From positions 248,001 through 312,000 of the forward strand of contig NZ_CP040018.1 in the NCBI RefSeq assembly GCF_005280255.1: 64,000 bases of DNA, read 5' to 3'. The first letter of the stretch is position 1, and each line of letters opens with the position of its first letter. Source of the stretch: Arthrobacter sp. 24S4-2. Its GTDB lineage: Bacteria > Actinomycetota > Actinomycetes > Actinomycetales > Micrococcaceae. Made by a program: the position numbers and the translations under genes. This document shows, one piece after another, positions 17,865 to 27,647 of the stretch. Below the pieces are notes generated by a model, which saw nothing but the letters and a program-made list of their open reading frames with translations, ran no database searches and had not been told where the DNA came from.

Positions 17865-19390
17865 GTGAACGAGCCGCTAGCAGGTAAGTTCCTATCGATC
17901 TGGGCGGCCACAAGTGCCGCCACGAGCTACGCCGCCCTCGACGCGGATCTTGACGTCGACGTGGCTGTGATCGGTGGGGGCATCGCAGGTCTGACGGCTG
18001 CGCTGGCCCTGAAGCGCGCAGGGCAGACGGTGGCCGTGCTGGAGGCGGCCCGGGTGGGCAGCGGAGTTACCGGGAACACCACCGGGAAGGTCACTTCCCT
18101 GCACCGCCTGGCCTACACGGAACTTGCCGGCCGGCACGGTGCCGAGGCAGCCCGCATCTACGGGGAGGCCAACGAAGCCGCAATTCAGCATGTGGCCGGC
18201 ACTGTGGCGGCAGAAGGCATCGACTGCGGCTTCCGGCGGGTGTCCAACTACACCTACGCCGAATCGGAGCGCACGCTCGATCTCGTCCGGGAAGAAGCGG
18301 CGCTGGCCGGCAGGCTTGGACTTCCGGCATCCTTCACCGCCGAAGTGCCGCTGCCTTTTGCGGTGAAAGGGGCGGTCCGCTTCGACGGCCAGGCACAGGT
18401 CCACGCGCTCAGGTACGTCCAGGGACTGGCCCGCGCCGTGGCGGGGGATGGCAGCTTCGTCTTTGAGGACTCACCTGCAACGGGGTTCCGGGACGGGACG
18501 CCGGCAGTGGTCAACACGGAGCGGGGCTCGGTACGGGCCCGGGAGATCATTGTGGCGACGAATATGCCCTTCGGGGACCGAGGGGTTTTCGACGAGCGAT
18601 GCTACCTGCACCGCTCGTATATCGTTGCCGGGCGCACGGCCCTTCCCCTTTGGATTCCACGTTTCTCAGCGCGGACGAGCCAATGCGCTCCATCCTGGCC
18701 ATCGACATCGATGGCACCAGTTACGTACTGGCCGGCGGCGAGGGCCACCCCGCGTCGGAGCGGCACGACTCAGCCGACAGGTACCGGCGGCTCAGCTCGT
18801 TTGCCCTTGACCGCCTCGCCGCGGACGAGATCGTCTACCGCTGGTCAACCCAGGACGCAATGCCCGCCGATGGACTGCCCTACGTCGGTCTCATGTCACC
18901 GGACGCCCGGCATCTTCACGTCATCACGGGGCTACGCAAATGGGGGTTGACCAACGGAACTGCCGCGGCTCTGATCCTCCGGGACACGCTGTGCGGCCGC
19001 CACAACCCGTGGGCGGCAGTGTTTGACAGCACCAGAGTCTTAGAAGGCAGCCAGGCCGTCCGCGACGAGGCTGCGGCGCCGGCAGTGGACGGCCATGCTC
19101 CGGCTGCGGACGTCACCTCGCCTGCCCCGCGGACAGTCCTCGCTCCCGGCGTAGGAAGGGTGGTGGATGTGGATGGCGCAAAGACTGCCGTCTACCTCAG
19201 TCCTGCAGGGGACGTCAGTGCCGTCTCGGCCGTCTGCACGCACCTGGGCTGCACGGTGGATTTCAACCCGGCGGACGTGACGTGGGACTGCCCGTGCCAC
19301 GGCTCCCGGTTCAAGACCGACGGCACGGTGATCCAAGGCCCGGCCACCCGGAACCTCGCGTCCAGCCCTGCACCGGCGGAGCTCCGCTGA
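17865..19390 (+). pseudogene. FAD-dependent oxidoreductase with Rieske domain, frameshifted
   Basis: The intact parent would be about 508 residues: a DAO-type FAD domain (dinucleotide motif VAVIGGGIAGLTAALAL near residue 34; GVTGNTTGKVTSLH) followed by a C-terminal Rieske [2Fe-2S] domain with CTHLGC and CPCHGS. Reading from GTG 17865 (behind GGAGGGTGGG) stays open to about 18640, where the expected PLDSTFLSADEPMRSI is found one base out of frame and continues to the stop at 19390. One missing base explains it. Family members are thought to move electrons to or from partner redox proteins. Either a real single-base lesion or a sequence error. Confidence 0.85.
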
Positions 19391-19482
19391 GCCCAGCGGG
19401 GCGCTCACCCTCACTCCCTCGCTGATACGGGCCGGCGGCGGCTCGACCAGGCTGTGCGTTGTGAGTGTGTCCTTTTGCGGCG

Positions 19483-19984
19483 TTACCCGGCTAGCCTTGC
19501 CCGGAGTCCGCCGATAATCACATCCAGGCCGAAGTCGAAGGCGTGCCCGCCCCGTTCCTCCGCCGGCCCGGCATTGCCGAGAGCGCGTTTGAGCGTGGGA
19601 TAGCCGTCCGCCGGCGGGTCCCAGACAACTTCCGGAGCCGCCAGGTCGAGGGCCGCGCCCAGGGCAAAGCTGTCGATGGTGGAGATGGCCGCCACCACGT
19701 CCCGTCCCCGGAATCCCGCACCCTCGAGGGCCAACGCGAGGTCCTCGTAGAGGCCGATGACGTCCGGATCGGTGATGGACTGCAGCACCAGCAGCGGGGC
19801 CAGCCGCGGATGGCGGGCAAACGCGTCCCGGTAGGCGCGGATCAGGACCCGCAGGGCAGCTTCCCAGTCCCTGTGGTCCACCGGCGGATACGGCTCCTCG
19901 GTGATGATCCGGTGGCGCAGGAGCTCCAGGATCTGGTCCCTGCCGCTGACGTGGTTGTAGATGGAGGACTGGCTGACGCCGATC
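19483..19984 (-). pseudogene. TetR family regulator, N-terminus deleted
   Basis: On the minus strand the frame reads from the second half of a TetR helix-turn-helix (IGVSQSSIYNHVSGRDQILE) through a complete ligand-binding domain (WEAALRVLIRAYRDAFARHP ... FDFGLDVIIGGLRARLAG). No start codon or first helix is available because the sequence switches at about 19985 to a permease on the other strand. Roughly the first 30-40 residues are gone. The longest ATG/GTG-initiated frame left (from GTG 19881) lacks DNA-binding function. Confidence 0.8.
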
Positions 19985-20686
19985 TTCTACGCCTTCATCG
20001 TGTGGACCGTGGTCCAGGCCTACGGCGAAGACCGCGCCGTGGAAGCCGCTGGTGAACTGGCCGGCGGGATGTTCTTCCAGACCATCAACCACTACGTGGG
20101 CCCGTGGGCGGAAGTGGTGATGTACCTCCTGATCGTCACCAGCGTCTACGCCTCGCAGCTGGCCTTCCACAACGCGATCAACCGCTACGTGTACATGCTG
20201 GCCCGCGACGGCGTGCTGCCCGTCTTCCTTGGCCGGACCCACCACCGGTTCCAGTCCCCGCACCGGGCAGGCCAGCTGCAGACCGCCCTGGCCGCGGTGG
20301 TCATCACCACCTGCGCCGTGCTCAACGCCGACCCCTACCAGCAGCTGCTGATCTGGGTAAACACGCCGGGGATCTTTGGCATCGTGGGTCTCCAGGGCCT
20401 GGTGTCGGTAGCGGCGTTCCTCTACCTGCGCCGGAACCCCGCCGCCGCGACGCACAAGCTGATGGTGCCGCTCAGCCTGGCCTCGGCCATCCTGCTTTTC
20501 GGTGTGGTGCTGCTGATCGGCCTGAACATCGAGCTGCTCACGTTCGCCGACGCACTGACCAACACCATCCTGATCCTGGTGACGCCCCTCGTCTTCATCG
20601 CCGGGCTCCTGGCCGCCCGCTGGGTGCGCCGCCACCGTCCCACGACCTTCGCGCAGATTGGAAGTTTCGAAACCCATGAATCCTGA
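19985..20686 (+). pseudogene. APC-type amino-acid permease, N-terminal half deleted
   Basis: The frame starts mid-protein at FYAFIVWTVVQAYG and continues through the last six or so membrane segments of an APC-superfamily amino-acid permease (VVMYLLIVTSVYASQLAFHN, RYVYMLARDGVLP, LYLRRNPAAATHKL, LLIGLNIELLTFADAL) to a stop at 20686. The N-terminal half, including the substrate-binding first helix, is missing and the open frame upstream is antisense tetR DNA. Its end overlaps the ATG of the amidohydrolase, so the two were an operon, presumably for uptake and hydrolysis of the same compound. Confidence 0.8.
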
Positions 20687-22225
20687 ATTGATCATCCTCG
20701 CCGACACCGTCCACGCCATGGAGGGCCAGACCTCCGGGGGGCCGGCGCCGCAGGCCGTGGCAGTCCAGAACGGCGTGATTGCCGCCGTCGGAAGCCGTTC
20801 GGATGCGGAAGGCTGGCCGGCCGCGCAGGTCATCGACTTCGGTGCCGCCGTGCTGACTCCGGGCCTGGTGGACTGCCACATGCACCCTGTCCCTCCGGGG
20901 ACTGGGTGCGGGGGTGGGGCATGGACCCCAATGTGTTCGGGTCCGCCGCGGCCCACCGCGAGCTGATTGACGACGTCGTCTCCGGACGGCCGTGCCTCAT
21001 CCGCCTCTTCGACGGGCATTCCGCGCTGGCCAGTTCCCGGGCGCTCGAACTGGCGGGGGTCGCCGGACCGCGGGCGTTCAACCAGGCCTCGGAAGTGGTC
21101 TGCGACGGAAGCGGCACGCCCACGGGTCTCCTGCTGGAGGCGGCCGCCGTCGAGCTCGTCGCGCGGGTGATGCCGGCGGAGTCCTTCGCCGAGCGGAAGG
21201 CGAGGCTCGCGGACCTCTTCACCCGGTTCGCGCGGTCCGGGCTGACGGGGGCGCACGTGATGGACTGCGGGGAGGGCTCACTGGAGCTCTTGCGCGCCCT
21301 CGAAGCGGACCTGGACGGCGGGCTCCCGCTGCGCCTGCGGATCTCGCCGTGGTGCATGCCCGGCAGCGGCGGGGAAGACTGGCAGCGGCTTGCGGAACAG
21401 ATCGGACTTGGCGGGAAGCGCTGGGAGGTGGCCGGCATCAAGCTGTTCGTTGACGGCACGGTGGACAACGGCACGGCGTGGCTGTTTGAGCCCGATGCCT
21501 ATGGGGCGTCCGTGTCCCCGTTCTGGCCCCGCCCGGAGGAGTACGCGGCGGCGGTGCGCTTCTTCGCCGGCCGCGGGATTCCCACGGCCACGCACGCGAT
21601 CGGCGACGCCGGAGTGGCCGCAGTCCTGGACGCCTTTGAGTCCCTGCCTCCCGCGGTGCGGTCGGTTGCACCGGCGCCCGTGCACCGGATCGAGCACCTC
21701 GAAACCGTCCCGGACGCCCTCATCGGGAGGTTTTCCCGCTCTGGGCTCGTGGCCAGCATGCAACCCAGCCACTGCACCCACTACTCCCGCGCCGACCATA
21801 CCGATAATTGGTCCACCCGGCTCGGAACGGAACGGGCGAACCACGCCTGGCGGTGCGCGGACCTCCGCGCGGCGGGAAGTACCCTGGGGCTCGGCTCCGA
21901 CTGGCCGATCGCCCCGTTCGAACCGTTGCCCATCCTGGCGGAAGCGCAATTACGACGGCGGGCCGGCCGCCGGGGCGAACAGCCGGTCGTTCCGGGCCAG
22001 GCCCTCACTGCTTTGCAGGCGCTCGAAGGCTACACCTCGCACGCTGCCCGGGCTGCGGGGGAGTGGGCGGTCTCCGGGTCCGTCACCGTCGGCAAGCGGG
22101 CGGATTTCACACTGTTCGACGTCGATCCGCTGGCGGCTGCCCCGGATGACCTGGCTGCCGCGCAGGCACTGGCACCGTTCGTGGACGGGCAGGTGCAGCA
22201 CCTGGCGGTGGGGTCGTCCCGGTAG
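20676..22225 (+). pseudogene. YtcJ-like amidohydrolase, internal deletion plus frameshift
   Basis: The N-terminal part (IILADTVHAM, VIAAVGSRSDA, LTPGLVDCHMHPV) ends normally in the first metal-binding HxH. Immediately afterwards, where family members have about 50-60 more residues, the sequence jumps out of frame to SGDWVRGWGMDPNVFG. From 20906 the frame is open to 22225 and contains ATHAIGDAGV, HRIEHLET and LGLGSDWPIAPF, the remaining metal and catalytic landmarks of amidohydrolase family 3. About 170 bp are lost. The 3' part could still be translated from ATG 20906 but lacks the metal site. Confidence 0.85.
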
Positions 22226-22260
22226 GACGCGGGTCGGCCGGCGGAGTCGGCGGAGGGCCG

Positions 22261-22794
22261 TTAGTCCCGTGACACACCCGGAACCGGCAAAGACGCCGCG
22301 GGACTTCCAAGGATCCCAGCCAGGCCTTCAGCGGGATCAGGAATGCGATAAAAGTGTTCCGACTGCCAGCGCTGGGTGGCCTCCGCCGCCCGGCTGCTGG
22401 GTTCGGACCACGGCGGATAGACCCGGATGGCGCGCTTTCCGCCGACAAATTCCTGGGACACAACATTGTGGGCAATCAGGGCAGCCTGCGGGAAAACGAA
22501 GTGCCCGACAGCGGATTCGCCGCGGACGCTGACCACAAAGAGCCCGATCCCGTCGGAGCTGTCGAAGGGCCGGATGGGGCCGCCGTCGGGCCCTGCCCGC
22601 TGCCACAGCGTCACGAACTGGCCGGCCTTCTTCGGAGTGGTTCTGGCAATTCGAAAGACCGCTTTGCGGCCGTTGACCTCAAAGGTGTGGGCGCCATACT
22701 CCCGGCTTTCGGCCTCGGCGTTCGGCCCCGAGCAGGCGTAACCGAAGGCACTGAATTCGGCCAGGGTCATGAGTAGGTCCGGGGGCAGCGGCAT
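22261..22794 (-). CDS. MepB family protein
   Basis: A 177-residue protein matching the MepB family, named after the third gene of the staphylococcal mepRAB multidrug-efflux operon, of unknown biochemical function. Family features visible are the ESREYGAHTFEVNGRKAVFRIARTTPKKAGQFVTLW stretch, PIRPFDSSDGIGLFVVSV and GHFVFPQAALIAHNVVS, ending with a KRAIRVYPPW segment. It is a stand-alone gene here, with no efflux pump nearby. Start ATG 22794 is the furthest; a second ATG eight codons in is also possible. Confidence 0.85.
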   Translation of the reverse strand: MPLPPDLLMTLAEFSAFGYACSGPNAEAESREYGAHTFEVNGRKAVFRIARTTPKKAGQFVTLWQRAGPDGGPIRPFDSSDGIGLFVVSVRGESAVGHFVFPQAALIAHNVVSQEFVGGKRAIRVYPPWSEPSSRAAEATQRWQSEHFYRIPDPAEGLAGILGSPAASLPVPGVSRD

Positions 22795-22809
22795 CTCCGG
22801 AGCTTACCT

Positions 22810-22975
22810 CTGCAACGGCGAGATGGCCCTCACTGCCACCGTCCCGCCCGGGACCACCGTGCAAGTCCGCCTTACCGGCCGGTTGCCGTCGTCGGGCCCG
22901 GCACCCATACCTTTAGGGCCGCCGCAGGGGAACTACCCCCACGCCCGGGAAGCGCTGTTCCAGGCACAGCTGTAA
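22810..22975 (+). pseudogene. possible 3' remnant of a glycosidase gene
   Basis: A short open stretch reads NGEMALTATVPPGTTVQVRLTG. This resembles the C-terminal beta-sandwich of alpha-L-rhamnosidase-type (GH78) enzymes, where a VPPxTTAxVxLP strand is usual. Nothing else of such a gene is present; the upstream neighbour is mepB on the other strand. If real it is a fragment, not a gene. Confidence 0.25.
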
Positions 22976-23077
22976 GACCTCAAGGCGGCGGTCCGCTAGC
23001 TGCACTCAGTGCGGCTGTGGACTACTTCGCCGGCGAACTTTAGAGACGGGCTCAATTTCTGGCGCTAGCATTCCGGT

Positions 23078-23437
23078 ATGGCTATCGCACGCTTCCCTGG
23101 TCTCGTCATCGACTGCCCTGACGCCGGGGCCCTCGCGGCCTTTTACGGTGCCCTGCTTGGCTGGAACGTGAAGGTCGACGGTGACTGGGCGGAAATCCGC
23201 CCCGACGACGGAAGTGACTGCATCTCGTTTCAGCAGGTGGACGGCTACCGGGCACCAGAATGGCCGGGCCAGGCGGTTCCACAGCAGATGCACCTGGACC
23301 TGATGGTGCAGGACCTGGACGAAGGGGAAAAGGTCGCCGTCGGGCTGGGAGCCGCCAAAGCGGACTCGCAGCCCGGTACCACCTTCCGGGTCTTCCTCGA
23401 CCCGGCCAGGCATCCCTTCTGCCTCTGCGTGGACTAA
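23078..23437 (+). CDS. VOC superfamily (glyoxalase/bleomycin-resistance-like) protein
   Basis: A 119-residue vicinal-oxygen-chelate protein with one pair of beta-alpha-beta-beta-beta modules: LVIDCPDAGALAAFYGALLGWNV opens the first and QMHLDLMVQDLDEGEKVAVGLGA the second. HLDLMV carries the usual first-strand metal-ligand His; the final segment RVFLDPARHPFCLCVD ends with the pattern D-P-x-G/R-H-PFCLC shared by actinobacterial VOC proteins of unknown substrate. Single gene, no operon partner. Confidence 0.88.
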   Translation: MAIARFPGLVIDCPDAGALAAFYGALLGWNVKVDGDWAEIRPDDGSDCISFQQVDGYRAPEWPGQAVPQQMHLDLMVQDLDEGEKVAVGLGAAKADSQPGTTFRVFLDPARHPFCLCVD

Positions 23438-23957
23438 CGGTTCGAACGGTTCACGGACGCTCATTCCAGTCAATGAAACTCCGCTAGCGGGCGCGTCGGC
23501 GATTCCGCGGCGAGGAGCCTTTCGACATTGGCGAGGACCGGCCGCGGCTGTTCGGGCAGGTGAGGACCGCAACGCCTGGCGGGGTCAGCCGGCCTACGAG
23601 CTTGAACTTGGCCCTGATGAGGGGCAGCTGGTCAGCTACGGGCGCATTCGCCACGGGGAGTTGCGTGTTCATTTCCTCAAGCTGAGGGACATTGGTTCCT
23701 TCTTTCCAGTCCGGAGCTTCGCAATGGCGTGGTCACCAGCATGCCTTCAAACCCTGCCGCCCGTCGTCGGGCATCCCAGTGAGTAAATACATTTAGGCGT
23801 GAAGCCCGGGCAGCAGAGCGTCGCGCAAGTGCGTTTCCTGGGCGCTTGGGTCTCGGCCGTCGTCGGGAGTGCAATCGCTATGGACGCTGCCGTGTGGCGG
23901 TGCCAAGGTGAAGCAGCAGGGGTGAACATTCCGGCATTGAAGCAACGGAGGTTGGTC
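23438..23957. other. 520-bp stretch with no complete gene
   Basis: One plus-strand frame at about 23568-23785 reads RNAWRGQPAYELELGPDEGQ then LVSYGRIRHGELRVHFLKLRD and looks protein-like, but it has no start with a ribosome binding site and no recognised family; it may be a gene remnant. The frame upstream of the aminotransferase (from GTG 23799) is open but not family-like. The region otherwise should contain the aminotransferase promoter. Confidence 0.35.
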
Positions 23958-25271
23958 ATGAATCTCGACGAACTGGTCTTCCACCCCTGGGCTGTTCAGG
24001 GGCCGCGGGGCGTGCCCACTTTTGTCGGTGGCTCGGGGAGCTATGTCATCGACGCCAGCGGACGGCGCTACCTGGACTTCAGCTCGCAGCTGGTCTTTAC
24101 CAACCTTGGTCACCAACATCCGCGCATCGTGGCCGCGATCAAGGAGCAAGCCGACCGTCTGTGCACGCTGGCACCCGGCCACGCGTCCGATGTCCGGGGC
24201 GAAGCGGCGCGGCTGATCGTGGAGGTCTCGCCGGAGCGGCTCGGCCACGTGCTGTTCACCACCGGCGGTACGGAAGCCATCGAGCATGCGGTTCGGATGG
24301 CGCGCCTGTACACAGGACGACCGAAGGTGCTTGCCGCCTACCGTTCCTACCATGGCTCGACTGCGGCATCGATCCACCTCACCGGCGACCCGCGCCGCTG
24401 GGCCTCGGACACCGGCGCGGCGGGTGCCGTCCACTTCTTCGGTCCCTTCCTGTACCGGTCGGTGTTCGGGTCGAGGTCCCCGGAGGAAGAGTCCGAGCGG
24501 GCGCTCGCCCATCTCGAGCAGGTGATCCTCTTGGAAGGCCCGTCGACGATCGCCGGGCTGGTCCTGGAATCCGTGATCGGCAGCTCGGGCGTCATCGTGC
24601 CACCAACCGGCTACCTTCGCGGCGTCCGCGACCTGTGCGACCGCCACGGCATCGTCTACATTGCCGACGAGGTGATGGTCGGCTTCGGCCGCACGGGAGC
24701 CTGGTTCGGCGTCGACCACGATGGCGTGGCGCCCGACCTGATGGCGTTCGCGAAGGGCGTGAACTCCGGGTATGTGCCGCTGGGCGGTGTGCTGGTGGGC
24801 GACGCAATCTACGACATGTTCACCAAACGCCCCTACCCCGCGGGCCTAACGTACAGCGGCCACCCGCTCGCCTGCGCAGCAGCCGTCGGCGCCATCAACG
24901 CGATGCGCGAAGAAGACACGGTCGCGGCAGCTGCCCGGCTCGGCACGGACATCCTGGGTCCGGGGCTCCGGGAGCTTGCCGGGAAGCACGAGTCCGTCGG
25001 CGACGTTCGCGGCATTGGCGGCCTCTGGACCGTCGAACTCGTCCGCGACCGGCTGACCAAAGAGCCCCTCGTGCCGACAGGCGCCACTGGCCCGGCGAAT
25101 GCGCCCATGGTCTCCTTCACTAAGGCGTGCCTGGACCGGGGCTTGTTGCCGCTGACCATGGGCAACCGCGTCAATGTTGCCCCTCCCCTCAACGTGAACG
25201 ACTCCGACGCCACCGCGGGCCTGGCGATCCTGGACGAGGCACTCTCCGCAGCCGACGCATTCCTGACCTAA
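23958..25271 (+). CDS. class III pyridoxal-phosphate aminotransferase
   Basis: A 437-residue class III (ornithine/taurine/omega-type) aminotransferase. The cofactor Lys is Lys266 in FAKGVNSGYVPLGG; TTGGTEAIEHAVRMARLYTG binds the phosphate; IADEVMVGFGRTG contains the conserved Asp; TYSGHPLACAA is the usual C-domain motif. The ATG at 23958 follows ACGGAGGTTGGTC, which fixes the start, since the frame stays open far upstream. The sequence resembles taurine-pyruvate or beta-alanine-type transaminases but the amino donor cannot be told from sequence alone. It has no operon partner. Confidence 0.9.
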   Translation: MNLDELVFHPWAVQGPRGVPTFVGGSGSYVIDASGRRYLDFSSQLVFTNLGHQHPRIVAAIKEQADRLCTLAPGHASDVRGEAARLIVEVSPERLGHVLFTTGGTEAIEHAVRMARLYTGRPKVLAAYRSYHGSTAASIHLTGDPRRWASDTGAAGAVHFFGPFLYRSVFGSRSPEEESERALAHLEQVILLEGPSTIAGLVLESVIGSSGVIVPPTGYLRGVRDLCDRHGIVYIADEVMVGFGRTGAWFGVDHDGVAPDLMAFAKGVNSGYVPLGGVLVGDAIYDMFTKRPYPAGLTYSGHPLACAAAVGAINAMREEDTVAAAARLGTDILGPGLRELAGKHESVGDVRGIGGLWTVELVRDRLTKEPLVPTGATGPANAPMVSFTKACLDRGLLPLTMGNRVNVAPPLNVNDSDATAGLAILDEALSAADAFLT

Positions 25272-25544
25272 CGCCGAACGCCGCGAACGTTGTGCCCAGC
25301 CACCGGCGGCAGCTCGAACAGATTACGACGCACCGAACGCCCCATAAGCAACACCACTTTTCAGTCAGGTGTTGCCACGTTCGTTAGAATCCGCCTTGGC
25401 CATCGGGAGGTCTGTGAGCGAGCCGGACCGGCTTAGGCAGGAACATTCCGTACCGATACCACTCGCGATTCCGGCTCGACCCGGTCGGCCGTGCTACCCG
25501 AGGGTTTCGTCGGTGCGCGGCAGGGCCAAGCTTCGGCCGGCAGT
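25272..25544. other. intergenic, nothing recognised
   Basis: Between the aminotransferase (plus) and the convergent DUF222/HNH gene. Long antisense-type frames cross it, but none has a domain or a start signal. Confidence 0.5.
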
Positions 25545-27500
25545 TCAGGTTTTGAAGTACCTGTTTCGTTGTGGTTGTTGGTGGGGGTCGATGTGGGGTG
25601 GCGGGATGAACCAGGGGATGCCGGTTTTGACCTGGATGGTCCACAGTTCTTTGTGGATGAGGTGGTGGTGATGGGAGCAGAGCAGGGTTCCGTTGTCGGT
25701 GCTGGTGGGTCCGCCGTGTGACCAGTAGGTGATGTGGTGGGCTTCGCACCAGGGTGCGGGGATGGTGCAGCCGGGGAAGGCGCAGCCTTGGTCGCGGGCG
25801 GTGATGGCTTTGCGGATGTGGGGCGGGAAGATCCGGGTGGTGCGGCCGATGTCCAGGATGCGGCCTTCGCTGCCGAGGAGGACGGGGATGATGTCGGCGT
25901 CGCAGGCGATCTTCCGGACGGTGGTGGCGGTGACCGGGCCGGTGAAGGTGAACGACCCGGTGCCCGGGATCCCGGTGGGCCCGTGGTGCTCAGCTGTAGC
26001 GCTTCCGTCGCCGTGGAAGCCGGAGCTGGTGTCTGCGGTTCGGGAGCGGTAGCGGGGTCCCTGGTTGGTGGTGTGTTCGAGGCGGTCCAGGAGGTCGCGG
26101 TAGTCGATGGTGACCATGACCTGGGGCCGTAGCCCGCCCGCGGCCGGGAGGGTGCCGGTGGCGAGGGCTGCTTTGCAGGCGCCGATGAGGCCGTCGAGGA
26201 GCCGCTGCGGGCGGGTGCGCCTGTCCAGATCGGCATCAAGTGCACTGCTGTTGCCGCCGGTCTCATCGCAGCTGTCCCCGGCGCCATCACCGGTCCCGCC
26301 ACCGCTGTCAGGGGCGCCTCCAGCGTCGTTGCCCTCAGTAGTACCTGCCCGGGTGCGGGGGTTGGTGGCGGTGTTCATGACGGTGAGGAGGGATTCGTAC
26401 TGGTCGGGGGTGGCGAAGATTTCCACATGGTGCAGTCCGCGGCGGGCCGGGCGGAGGAACGCACCCTGACGGCGGCGGAGTTCTTCCTCGGAAGGCTCCG
26501 AACCGTCCTGGTCGATCGCGTCGGTCCACTGGCGGGCGATGCGGGTCAGGAAGTCGGTGTCGCGTTCGGCCGCGGTGCGGGTCAGTGCATGTTCCATCCG
26601 GGCCAGGGCCTCTTCGGGGGCGTGGTGCCGGACACGGTCCAAAGCCATTGTGATGATGGTCGCGGGACGGGAGCCGATGGTCCCGGCGGCGAGGGCGGCG
26701 GCGAGTTCGGGCCGCTCAGGGGGCTCCGTGTGGCCCGTGAACCCTGTCCGGGGCAGCACCGCCGCGGCGAGAGTGATCCGGCGGCGTGCTTCAGCGGCGC
26801 TGATCCGCAGCCGGGCACGGAGGAACTCGGTGGCGTTCCGGGACCCGTCATCCGCAGGATCCGGCGGGGCGGATCCCGGCCCGCCGCTGGCAACCGGGCC
26901 TACGCCCACGCCGCAAGCCGACAGATCACTATTCGGCCCGCCGCTGGCCGCCGGACCGCTGGCGCCAGGCCCGCTTCCCGATGGGCCGGTTTGGCTGTCG
27001 CCAGGCCCGCTCTCGGCTTGGCCGGCTTTCCCGGTGACCCAGCCCACCGGCTCGCGCACGGCAGTCTCACCCCATCCCGTAACCCAGCCAACCGCCGCGC
27101 CCGACCCTGCACGCGCCGCTGCTGTGGCCTGGCGCCGGCTCCGGTCCACAGCACCGGCCGCAACAACCTGCAAGTATTCGACCGTCCGGGAGACTTCCTC
27201 GACGTTGGCGGCGAAATCCGCGGCCTCACGGAAATCAAGCAGTGCGGCCTCGGCGACCGCCGTCGAACTAAGGCTTTTGAGCAACTCAAGGCTCCGGGCC
27301 AGATCACCGGACGCACCGCCGTCGGACGCTAAAGCGTCCGGATGCCGGCGTTCCGAGGGGACGCTGCGCAGGCCGCGGAAGCGCGCGGCAGCCGGTTGAA
27401 CAGCACGCGATGGAACAGCAGGAGGTTGAACAGCAGAGGCGCCGCGAAGCTTCGCCCACCGCAACGCACCTCCCGCTGCAAGATCCCCCATGGCTTCCAT
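25545..27500 (-). CDS. DUF222 domain / HNH endonuclease signature protein (13E12-type)
   Basis: A 651-residue protein of the multicopy actinobacterial DUF222-HNH family. After a variable N-terminus come DUF222 sequences (NATEFLRARLRISAAEARRR, LAAALAAGTIGSRPATIITMAL), a Gly/Asp/Ser-rich insert (about residues 395-425), and the C-terminal HNH site with CAFPGCTIPAPWCEAHHITYW and the DNGTLLCSHHHHLIH zinc/nuclease motif. A second low-complexity Gly/Ser/Pro stretch (about residues 165-220) repeats GPxxSG units and GWVTG twice. ATG 27500 has GGGAGAG 7 nt upstream. Whether these proteins nick DNA is largely untested; copies are often associated with REP13E12 repeats and mobile regions. Confidence 0.9.
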   Translation of the reverse strand: MEAMGDLAAGGALRWAKLRGASAVQPPAVPSRAVQPAAARFRGLRSVPSERRHPDALASDGGASGDLARSLELLKSLSSTAVAEAALLDFREAADFAANVEEVSRTVEYLQVVAAGAVDRSRRQATAAARAGSGAAVGWVTGWGETAVREPVGWVTGKAGQAESGPGDSQTGPSGSGPGASGPAASGGPNSDLSACGVGVGPVASGGPGSAPPDPADDGSRNATEFLRARLRISAAEARRRITLAAAVLPRTGFTGHTEPPERPELAAALAAGTIGSRPATIITMALDRVRHHAPEEALARMEHALTRTAAERDTDFLTRIARQWTDAIDQDGSEPSEEELRRRQGAFLRPARRGLHHVEIFATPDQYESLLTVMNTATNPRTRAGTTEGNDAGGAPDSGGGTGDGAGDSCDETGGNSSALDADLDRRTRPQRLLDGLIGACKAALATGTLPAAGGLRPQVMVTIDYRDLLDRLEHTTNQGPRYRSRTADTSSGFHGDGSATAEHHGPTGIPGTGSFTFTGPVTATTVRKIACDADIIPVLLGSEGRILDIGRTTRIFPPHIRKAITARDQGCAFPGCTIPAPWCEAHHITYWSHGGPTSTDNGTLLCSHHHHLIHKELWTIQVKTGIPWFIPPPHIDPHQQPQRNRYFKT

Positions 27501-27647
27501 GGGATAACTCTCCCAAAGGGGTCAGACAATTTACGCCCGTTCTCCGGAGAGAAAGTCTCAATCCGCGACCCGTCCTGGAAACGGGGTCCTGGAAACCGGG
27601 GAAGTGCTGGGCCAAGCCGCATGGCGAACCCTATTTTGCGCGGCCGC

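Noticed and set aside
19040..21256. 738-codon minus-strand open frame
   Set aside because: It runs across Rieske, permease and amidohydrolase coding DNA on the other strand; composition is Arg/Gly/His-rich and no domain is visible. Only the tetR remnant at 19483-19984, in another frame, is real on this strand.
25369..25671. 100-codon plus-strand frame after the aminotransferase
   Set aside because: Overlaps the 3' end of the DUF222/HNH gene in antisense, no ribosome binding site and no family pattern.
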